From positions 1 through 6,455 of the forward strand of contig JAEXBK010000085.1 in the NCBI GenBank assembly GCA_023394035.1: a DNA stretch of 6,455 nucleotides. Direction: 5' to 3'. The position numbers and the translations under genes are program-made. This document shows positions 1 through 5,335 of this stretch, piece by piece. The notes below the pieces were generated by a model. The model was not told where the DNA came from. It did not search any database and saw only the letters and a list, made by a program, of their open reading frames with translations. The DNA comes from Bacillota bacterium. GTDB taxonomy: Bacteria; Bacillota; Clostridia; Peptostreptococcales; Anaerovoracaceae. The number at the start of each line of letters is the position of its first letter. The first letter of the stretch is position 1.

Positions 1-388
1 CTATAAATGCGCCTGTGCCGCCTGCACATGTGCCATTCATTCTTTGCTCGACTGTTGCACCGTAAAAAGTTATCTTGGCATCCTCTCCGCCAAGCTCTAT
101 TGCGACATCAGTCTCCGGAATCAACGTTTCTACGGCTTTACTGCATGATATTACCTCCTGCTCAAAACGCACTCCGATAAGGTTTGCAAGCGCAAGGCCC
201 CCGGAGCCTGTAATTACAGGCATTATTTCAATATTACCGAACTCTGAATAGAGATCGTCCATCAGCTCGGAAAACTTTTCCATTACGTCTGACATGTGAC
301 GTTCATAGCGAGAATAAATTATATTCCCGCCAGTATCGGCAAGGACGAGCTTTACGGTTGTCGAGCCTATATCAATACCAAGTTTCAT
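1..388 (-). CDS. 2-hydroxyacyl-CoA dehydratase activase (BadF/BadG/HgdC-type ATPase), N-terminal part only
   Basis: The first 129 residues of an ASKHA-fold ATPase are visible; the rest lies beyond the left edge. Seen: the phosphate-1 loop GIDIGSTTVK (residues 4-13), ITGSGG (59-64), ELGGEDAK (98-105) and MNGTCAGGTGAFI (117-129). In characterised activators such as HgdC, the cysteine matching Cys121 binds a [4Fe-4S] cluster shared by the homodimer, and ATP hydrolysis drives one electron into the dehydratase. The wording around YSRYERH, KAVETLIPETD and MNGTCAGGTGAF resembles the very long fused clostridial proteins (activase plus DUF2229 and dehydratase-like domains) more than the stand-alone activator of about 260 residues. 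That is inference, since the C-terminus is not visible. ATG at 388 is chosen because the motif starts at once; GGTGA at 393-397 is a weak, close Shine-Dalgarno site and AAAGG at 403-407 a more distant one. It lies 30 nt after the MATE gene, probably on the same transcript. The substrate cannot be told. Confidence 0.88.
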   Translation of the reverse strand, partial: MKLGIDIGSTTVKLVLADTGGNIIYSRYERHMSDVMEKFSELMDDLYSEFGNIEIMPVITGSGGLALANLIGVRFEQEVISCSKAVETLIPETDVAIELGGEDAKITFYGATVEQRMNGTCAGGTGAFI

Positions 389-418
389 TTTTTCACCATT
401 TACCTTTCGGAGAAAATC

Positions 419-1798
419 TTATTCGGCATCTGCCAAGCCTAAATGTTTTATTTCTTTTTTATAGAGACGGTAAAGCATTACCGCAGAAAACGTAAATCCA
501 AGTATCTCTGCGAGCGGAAATGCAAACCATGCTCCTGTCACGCCCTTTAATCTGTATAAGATAAATGCGAGCGGAAGTATACTGAGAAGCTGTCTTATCA
601 GAGACGCCAGCAGACTGTAAAAGCCATGTCCGGTTCCCTGAAAGAATGTGGCGGTTATTATTCCAAACGCCGCCGGTATAAAGCATATGCTTATTATCCT
701 GAGCGCCGGAATTCCTATTCTCAGCATTTCGTCACCTGCATTAAACAGGCGCAGAAGAAGATCCGGAATAAGCTGGAACATCATTGTTCCAAGCGTCATT
801 ATTACAAGTGCCGCAAGAAGCGCCAGCTTGAAGGTTTTGATCAGTCTTGCCTTGTTCTTTGCTCCGTAATTATAGCCCATCAAAGGCATCGCCCCCTGAT
901 TGAGCCCGAATACAGGCATAAATATGAACGACTGCAGCTTGAAATATATTCCGAGCACCGCAACCGCAGTGGTTTCCGCCGCAAGTATCGTATTGAAGCC
1001 GATAAGCATGACCGATGCTATGATCTGCATTATGATTGATGGAAATCCAACCTTGTATATCTCTGCAAATACCTTGAATTTCATCTTATATCCGAGCAGC
1101 TTTATCTTAACCGCATGATCTTTTTTGATAAGGATTGAAACTGCAACTATAAAGCTCACTACCTGCCCGATCACAGTGGCTATTGCCGCCCCTCTTACCT
1201 CAAGTCTTGGAGCTCCGAACAGTCCGAATATCAGTATAGGGTCAAGTATGATATTTGTCAGAGCACCTGACAGAGAACATATCATAGGAGATATCATATC
1301 TCCCGTTGCCTGCATTATCTTTTCGAGCATTATCTCAAGCGAAAGGAAAATTCCAAAGCACATTACTATGCGCATATAGCTTACTCCATATCCGAGAAGT
1401 ACCGGATCTGAAGTGTAGTAGTTCATAAACGGAACCGTTACGAATAATCCTATAAGCAAAAATAGTATGTAGTTAAAGTAAGCGATCCTTACGCTTGCAC
1501 TTGCGGCGGAATCGGCTTCTTCCTTTTTCTGAGCACCGAGCTTTCGCGATATAAGCGAATTGACACCGACACCGCTTCCTACCGAAAACGCAATCATTAC
1601 AAACTGCATCGGCATTACGAAGGAAACAGCCGTAAGCGCATCCTGGCTTATCTTGGCGACGAATATGCTGTCGACTATGTTGTAAAGAGCATTGATGCTC
1701 ATTGAAAAAATTGCCGGTAAAGCCATCGAGGTCAGCAGCTTCGGTATCGGACCTGTTCCCATCTTTTCGGCGCCGGCAATATTTTCTTTTTTTGTCAT
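419..1798 (-). CDS. MATE family efflux transporter (multidrug/cation antiporter)
   Basis: A 459-residue polytopic inner-membrane protein of normal MATE length. Members export drugs or other organic cations in exchange for Na+ or H+. About 12 hydrophobic segments can be drawn (roughly residues 22-45, 55-80, 103-125, 138-158, 170-192, 200-224, 250-272, 278-300, 323-345, 360-384, 393-415, 421-445), in two related halves. Family signatures are LPAIFSMSINALYNIVDSIF (27-46), the first-half loop NSLISRKLGAQKKEEA (80-95) and its second-half counterpart GLNQGAMPLMGYNYGAKN (298-315). The C-terminus is a short basic tail. The open frame continues upstream to an ATG at 1894, but those 32 codons are the 3' part of RNase P RNA. 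MTKKEN at 1798 is preferred because AGGAG sits 10 nt upstream (1809-1813) and because MATE proteins start with a short cytoplasmic segment before TM1. Substrate is unknown. No promoter of its own was found; it follows rnpB and precedes the activase gene. Confidence 0.94.
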   Translation of the reverse strand: MTKKENIAGAEKMGTGPIPKLLTSMALPAIFSMSINALYNIVDSIFVAKISQDALTAVSFVMPMQFVMIAFSVGSGVGVNSLISRKLGAQKKEEADSAASASVRIAYFNYILFLLIGLFVTVPFMNYYTSDPVLLGYGVSYMRIVMCFGIFLSLEIMLEKIMQATGDMISPMICSLSGALTNIILDPILIFGLFGAPRLEVRGAAIATVIGQVVSFIVAVSILIKKDHAVKIKLLGYKMKFKVFAEIYKVGFPSIIMQIIASVMLIGFNTILAAETTAVAVLGIYFKLQSFIFMPVFGLNQGAMPLMGYNYGAKNKARLIKTFKLALLAALVIMTLGTMMFQLIPDLLLRLFNAGDEMLRIGIPALRIISICFIPAAFGIITATFFQGTGHGFYSLLASLIRQLLSILPLAFILYRLKGVTGAWFAFPLAEILGFTFSAVMLYRLYKKEIKHLGLADAE

Positions 1799-1808
1799 AT
1801 AATTTGTA

Positions 1809-1813
1809 CTCCT
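1809..1813 (-). promoter_or_regulatory. Shine-Dalgarno site of the MATE gene (decides the start)
   Basis: AGGAG lies 10 nt before the ATG at 1798, in the short gap after rnpB. The alternative upstream ATG at 1894 lies inside the conserved RNase P RNA. This site therefore supports the shorter 459-residue product over the 491-residue reading. Confidence 0.8.
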
Positions 1814-1835
1814 GTTAAATTTGTAAAATAAAAAA

Positions 1836-2190
1836 GCTATGAGGGCAGATCTATAAGCCGGGTTCTGTATTTGACGATCATCTATCTGTGGCAAAACATT
1901 ACTGCTTGCTCATGCGGTCCACCACGCGGGCGGTGACGGGCAGCCACCTTAATACCCGTATTCGACCTTGCTCCGGATGGGGTTTACACGGCCGTCATGT
2001 CTCCATGACGCCGGTGAGCTCTTACCTCACCATTTCAACCTTACCACAGCATTACCTGTTTCGGCGGAATGTTTCTGTTGCACTTTCCCTATAGTTACCT
2101 ACGCCGGACGTTATCCGGCATCCCTGCCCTGCGGAGCCCGGACTTTCCTCATGCCAAAGGCACGCGACCGTCTGGTCTACCCTCATAACC
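1836..2190 (-). ncRNA. rnpB: RNase P RNA, bacterial type A
   Basis: Catalytic RNA of ribonuclease P, which cuts 5' leaders from pre-tRNAs together with the RnpA protein. Seen on the minus strand: GAGGAAAGTCCGGGCTC (2150-2134, conserved region I, 5' strand of P4); GGAAAGTGCAACAGAAA (2088-2072); GAGGTAAGAGCTCACCG (2028-2012); and ACAGAACCCGGCTTATAG (1868-1851, conserved region V, 3' strand of P4). Helices that can be drawn: P1 2190-2176 with 1849-1835; P2 GACGGTC (2172-2166) with GATCGTC (1879-1873); P3 hairpin GTGCC-TTT-GGCAT; P8 GCCGGA-TAACG-TCCGGC (2119-2103); P9 GTAG-GTAA-CTAT (2102-2091) with a GNRA loop; P12 CGTCATG-GAGA-CATGACG (2010-1993). GGTGGACCGC (1924-1915) is the probable L15 segment that binds the tRNA CCA end. 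The conserved-region wording and P6/P15-P17-like 3' part fit type A, as usual in Clostridia, not Bacillus type B. Ends are set by P1 and the promoter and are good to a few bases. Confidence 0.97.
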
Positions 2191-2195
2191 TTATC

Positions 2196-2204
2196 ATTAT
2201 ATCA
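2196..2204 (-). promoter_or_regulatory. Extended -10 promoter of rnpB
   Basis: TGATATAAT reads as TGn followed by a perfect TATAAT (2201-2196). It places the transcription start at about 2190-2189, which is exactly the first base of the P1 helix. No good TTGACA-like -35 stands 16-18 bp upstream (the sequence there is about CGTGTT). The TGn extension and the A/T-rich upstream tract (2205-2230) probably compensate. The upstream part overlaps the ridA stop region. Confidence 0.85.
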
Positions 2205-2227
2205 TATTTTTGTGAAAAAACACGTTT

Positions 2228-2602
2228 TTATTTTGATGCTATACACTCGACTTCAACGAGTCCGCCCTTTGGAAGCGTTGAAACTTCAACACATGAACGG
2301 GCAGGCTTTGTTTCGCTGAAATATTTCGCATATATTTCGTTTACCTTCGCAAAATTGTTCATATCGGTTATAAAAACAGTCGTTTTTACGACATCCGAAT
2401 AATCAAAACCTGCTTCCTTAAGAACTTCACCGAGATTTGTGAGGCTCATTTCAGCCTGTGCTTCAATTCCTTCTGCAAGATTGCCGCTTACAGGATCAAG
2501 TCCGAGCTGCCCCGATACAAAAAGAAGGTCTCCTGATTTTACTGCGTGAACATATGGTCCGACTGCTGCAGGTGCTTTTTGTGCAATAATAGGTTTATTC
2601 AT
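2228..2602 (-). CDS. ridA: RidA family reactive enamine/imine deaminase
   Basis: A 124-residue single-domain YjgF/YER057c/UK114 protein of normal length. RidA enzymes are cytosolic trimers that hydrolyse the reactive 2-aminoacrylate and related enamines/imines made by PLP-dependent dehydratases, releasing 2-oxoacids and ammonia and so protecting other PLP enzymes. Seen: GPYVHA with Tyr17, FVSGQLGLDP (28-37), ALKE-like NLGEVLKEAGF (56-66), VVKTTVFITDM (71-81), FAKVNEIYAKYF (84-95) and the signature PARSCVEVSTLPKGGLVEVE (100-119). Arg102 (equivalent to the substrate carboxylate-binding Arg105 of enteric RidA), Cys104 and Glu119 are all present, so it should be an active deaminase of the RidA subfamily. 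ATG at 2602 follows AGGA at 2617-2614. It starts 19 nt after the Nif3-like gene and is probably the last protein gene of the dnaG-rpoD transcript. rnpB's promoter begins almost at its stop codon. Confidence 0.95.
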   Translation of the reverse strand: MNKPIIAQKAPAAVGPYVHAVKSGDLLFVSGQLGLDPVSGNLAEGIEAQAEMSLTNLGEVLKEAGFDYSDVVKTTVFITDMNNFAKVNEIYAKYFSETKPARSCVEVSTLPKGGLVEVECIASK

Positions 2603-2621
2603 CTTATTACTCTTCCTTTCC

Positions 2622-3401
2622 TTATTTGAATGATATAAATGGACTTTTTAGTGACTCTGATTTAATCAAATCTATCTCTGTAGGTAAATTTACTGCTAAA
2701 ATATCAAACATGTTGTCGATAAATATATTTTCGCTGCCATAATGACCTATATCAATTACGGTAAGTGCAAGCTCTTCGGCGCGCCTCGCGTCATGATATT
2801 TTACATCGCCCGTAATGTAGACATCAGCTCCTGAATGTGCGGCATCCTCGATAAAAGCTCCGCCTGCTCCCGTACACCAGCAAATATCGCTGACAAAGGC
2901 TTCCGTTTTGCCGGTAAGTCTTACGGATTCATATGAAATTCCAAGTCTGTCGCATACAAAACGAGTAAACTCGTCTGTCCTCATAGGCTCGTGGAGCGCC
3001 GCCGCTCTTAAATAAGCATTATCAGGCGATATCTTTACTACATCGGTAAATCCAATCAGGCTTCCTAAATAATCGTTATTCCCGCCCGACACTATATCAA
3101 AGTTCGTATGCATAGAATATACGCTTATATCGTTTTTGATAAGAAGGGCAAGCCGCTCCCCTTCTGTATCCATTACCTTCACGGATTTTATAGGATTAAA
3201 GATAAGCGGATGATGCGTTATTATCATATCCACATTCAGCTCAAGTGCCTCATCAAGTACATCATTGTTTATTTCAAGTGCTATCAAAAGCCGTCTGACA
3301 TCGTTTCCCATGTCGATCTGAATACCGCTGTTATCCCATTCCTCCGACATATCAAGCGGACAGATCGCATCTAACCTTTCAAAGATATTTTTTGATTCCA
3401 T
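2622..3401 (-). CDS. Nif3-like dinuclear metal center protein (DUF34), short form
   Basis: A 259-residue cytosolic protein of the NIF3/DUF34 family, whose members form toroidal hexamers with a two-metal site per subunit. Molecular function is unsettled; names such as 'GTP cyclohydrolase 1 type 2 homolog' rest on limited data, and metal handling has also been proposed. Seen in order: EEWDNSGIQID (20-30), MIITHHPLIF (59-68) with ligands His63 and His64, SMHTNFDIVSGGNND (96-110) with Asp102, CTGAGGAFIEDA (176-187), GADVYITGDVKYHDA (191-205) and VIDIGHYGSE (215-224) with ligands His220 and Glu224. All expected metal ligands are present. The length matches E. coli YbgI; the roughly 100-residue inserted PII-like domain of B. 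subtilis YqfO is absent. The start is well supported: AGGAGG (3413-3408) lies 6 nt before the ATG and overlaps the trmK stop codon, which suggests translational coupling. Gene order after trmK is the one seen in many Firmicutes (yqfN-yqfO). Confidence 0.93.
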   Translation of the reverse strand: MESKNIFERLDAICPLDMSEEWDNSGIQIDMGNDVRRLLIALEINNDVLDEALELNVDMIITHHPLIFNPIKSVKVMDTEGERLALLIKNDISVYSMHTNFDIVSGGNNDYLGSLIGFTDVVKISPDNAYLRAAALHEPMRTDEFTRFVCDRLGISYESVRLTGKTEAFVSDICWCTGAGGAFIEDAAHSGADVYITGDVKYHDARRAEELALTVIDIGHYGSENIFIDNMFDILAVNLPTEIDLIKSESLKSPFISFK

Positions 3402-3404
3402 CGC

Positions 3405-4127
3405 TTACCTCCTTAGTCTTTCGATCAGGGCTTCAAGTCTAGATATCATCCTCATACGATCTTTATAATTTGCATCATCATAAGCCTCTTCGCCTTTTCC
3501 CTTGACTATGTTAGCTATAATATTTTTTTCCGATGCAATATGAGTATTAATATATTCCTCGGTCAAATCATTTTTATGCTCAATAAGGGAATCCGGAAAT
3601 TCGTATTCAAATATCGCCATGCCGGGCATTGCTTTTGATGATATTTCTTTCGGAGCGATTGCCGTAATAACTTCGCATATGCGCTTACCTTCTCTTACCA
3701 GATTTTCCGATTTGATCATAAATCCGTTTTCGGCAAGCCACTTTCTGAGTACACCGCAGTTGCTCCTTGGCTGAAAAATAAACTTTTTGAAGCTCAATGT
3801 CTTTTCTATATCCCAGTCGAGCATTTCAGAAATCAGAATTCCTCCCATTCCTGCCATAACTACGGTATCGACCTCTCCGCAAGACAAAACCTCAAGTCCG
3901 TCACCGAGTCGCAAATCGAAGTTCATATCAGGATATGCCGCAATGCAATTTTGACGAGCTTTATCGAGTGAGCCTTCACTTATATCCGCCATTATTACCT
4001 TTGGTGATATTCTGTTTTCCCACAAAAACAAAGGCAAGAAACCGTGGTCGGTTCCAATATCGACCACAGTTTCTCCCTCTTCTATCATATCAGCTATTAA
4101 TTTAAGTCTTTCCGTAAGTTTTATCAT
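3405..4127 (-). CDS. trmK: tRNA (adenine(22)-N(1))-methyltransferase TrmK
   Basis: A 240-residue class I S-adenosylmethionine-dependent methyltransferase. B. subtilis TrmK (YqfN) puts a methyl group on N1 of A22 in the D-arm of certain tRNAs. Seen: an N-terminal helix (RLKLIADMIEEG, 7-18); SAM-binding motif I VVDIGTDHGFLPLFL (21-35); the acidic ribose-binding turn VIMADIS (44-50); GDGLEVL (75-81); the family signature VVMAGMGGILISEML (89-103); IFQPRSNCGVLRKWLAENGF (117-136); and a helical, charged C-terminal part (about 180-240) likely to form the coiled-coil domain known in TrmK. Length is about normal for the family. The ATG shares its A with the rpoD stop codon (TAATG), so translation is coupled; only AAGGA about 12 nt upstream serves as a weak Shine-Dalgarno site. 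The position directly after sigA and before the Nif3-like gene matches the Firmicute order and supports the assignment. Confidence 0.93.
   Translation of the reverse strand: MIKLTERLKLIADMIEEGETVVDIGTDHGFLPLFLWENRISPKVIMADISEGSLDKARQNCIAAYPDMNFDLRLGDGLEVLSCGEVDTVVMAGMGGILISEMLDWDIEKTLSFKKFIFQPRSNCGVLRKWLAENGFMIKSENLVREGKRICEVITAIAPKEISSKAMPGMAIFEYEFPDSLIEHKNDLTEEYINTHIASEKNIIANIVKGKGEEAYDDANYKDRMRMISRLEALIERLRR
3408..3413 (-). promoter_or_regulatory. Strong Shine-Dalgarno site of the Nif3-like gene inside the trmK end
   Basis: AGGAGG is formed by the last two arginine codons of trmK, directly before its TAA stop, and lies 6 nt before the ATG at 3401. The ribosome that ends trmK would cover this site, so the two genes are probably translationally coupled. 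Confidence 0.85.
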
Positions 4128-5332
4128 TATTCGAGATAATCCTTAAGCTTCTTGCTTCTGCTTGGATGTCTTAGCTTTCTCAAAGCCTTCGCTTCGATCT
4201 GTCTTATGCGTTCACGAGTTACATCGAATTCTTTTCCTACTTCTTCCAATGTTCGCGAGCGACCGTCCTCAAGTCCGAATCTTAGCTTCAATACCTTTTG
4301 CTCTCTGTCCGTCAGCGTATCAAGAACCTCGACAAGCTGTTCCTTAAGCATCGAAAATGCCGCAGCCTCTGCAGGAGCAGGTACATCCTCATCAGGTATA
4401 AAGTCTCCGAGATGACTGTCTTCCTCTTCTCCTATAGGTGTTTCGAGTGATACAGGCTCCTGAGCTATCTTTTGGATTTCTCTTACCTTCTCTACTGAAA
4501 TTCCCATTTCCTTTGCTATTTCTTCAGGAAGCGGTTCTCTTCCGTATGACTGGAGAAGCTGCCTCGAAACTCTTATGAGCTTATTTATTGTTTCTACCAT
4601 ATGAACCGGAATTCTTATGGTTCTCGCCTGATCCGCAATTGAACGCGTTATAGCCTGCCTTATCCACCATGTGGCATATGTTGAAAATTTATATCCTTTT
4701 CTGTAGTCGAATTTGTCTACGGCCTTTATAAGTCCCAAATTGCCTTCCTGAATCAAATCAAGAAAAAGCATTCCGCGTCCGACGTATCTCTTTGCAATGC
4801 TTACTACGAGTCTTAGATTTGCCTCGCAAAGACGCTTCTTTGCGTCTTCATCGCCCTTTTCCATGCGCTGTGCAAGTTCAATTTCCTCTTCCGCATTGAG
4901 AAGCGGAACTTTGCCTATTTCCTTAAGATACATACGCACAGGATCGTCTACGGCTATTCCCTTAGGAACCGTAGCATCTACATCGATAGATCCGTCCTTC
5001 TCGTATACGACGCCGTCATCATCATCTTCTTCAATCTCATTCTTTTCTTTAATCATGAGGTCGAAGTCATCGTGCTCAGGCTCATGCTCAAGCTCGATTT
5101 CTATGTCGTTTGACATAAGCGAATCATATATCTCGTCAATAACGTTCTTATCAAGCTCAAGATTTTCGAGCATATCCGCCACATCGCTGTATGTCAGCCT
5201 GTTACTCTTTGTCTTTGCTTTAAGTTCGAGGCGTTTCACGAGTTCAGTGCGAATTTGTTCCGATGTCATGCCCTGAAATTCTTCGCTTACAAATTCTTCA
5301 TTTTTCTTTTCTTCGATATCGTTTGCTGCCAT
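4127..5332 (-). CDS. rpoD: RNA polymerase primary sigma factor (sigma-70 / SigA)
   Basis: A 401-residue housekeeping sigma factor that directs RNA polymerase to -10/-35 promoters. Domains in order: a region 1.1-like segment (about 24-75: EQIRTELVKRLELKAK, TYSDVADMLENLELD); a strongly acidic linker (about 79-107); region 1.2 DDPVRMYLKEIGKVPLL (129-145); region 2 with NLRLVVSIAKRYVGRGM (172-188), the core-binding DLIQEGNLGLIKAVDKFDY (192-210) and the -10 reading and melting helix YKFSTYATWWIRQAITR (214-230); region 3 RTIRIPVHMVETINK (237-251) onward; the region 3.2 linker DSHLGDFIPDED (305-316); and region 4 DREQKVLKLRFGL (342-354) with the -35 helix-turn-helix TLEEVGKEFDVTRERIRQIE (361-380). 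It lacks the large non-conserved insert of proteobacterial RpoD, as expected for the Firmicute/SigA form. ATG at 5332 has AAAGGGG a few bases upstream and lies 3 nt after the dnaG stop. It overlaps trmK by one base at its 3' end. Confidence 0.98.
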   Translation of the reverse strand: MAANDIEEKKNEEFVSEEFQGMTSEQIRTELVKRLELKAKTKSNRLTYSDVADMLENLELDKNVIDEIYDSLMSNDIEIELEHEPEHDDFDLMIKEKNEIEEDDDDGVVYEKDGSIDVDATVPKGIAVDDPVRMYLKEIGKVPLLNAEEEIELAQRMEKGDEDAKKRLCEANLRLVVSIAKRYVGRGMLFLDLIQEGNLGLIKAVDKFDYRKGYKFSTYATWWIRQAITRSIADQARTIRIPVHMVETINKLIRVSRQLLQSYGREPLPEEIAKEMGISVEKVREIQKIAQEPVSLETPIGEEEDSHLGDFIPDEDVPAPAEAAAFSMLKEQLVEVLDTLTDREQKVLKLRFGLEDGRSRTLEEVGKEFDVTRERIRQIEAKALRKLRHPSRSKKLKDYLE

Positions 5333-5335
5333 CGT

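Noticed and set aside
1866..1894. Possible internal promoter for the MATE gene (TTGCCA with a weak -10-like AATACA)
   Set aside because: The -35-like hexamer lies in conserved rnpB sequence and the -10 match is poor. The resemblance is explained by the RNA gene itself.
2216..2229. Inverted repeat AAAAACGTGTTTTT as a terminator after ridA
   Set aside because: The stem is only A-U pairs around a 4-nt loop, too weak for intrinsic termination. It more likely just reflects the AT-rich upstream tract of the rnpB promoter.
1968..2402. Plus-strand open frame of 144 codons
   Set aside because: It is antisense to rnpB and the ridA 3' part. Its first half is the complement of conserved RNase P RNA, and it has no recognisable domain. 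The smaller plus-strand frame at 1888-2094 is rejected for the same reason.
4797..5276. Plus-strand serine-rich open frame of 159 codons
   Set aside because: It is the complement of rpoD; the serine richness arises from the reverse complement of acidic GAN/GAY-rich codons. No Shine-Dalgarno site or domain supports it.
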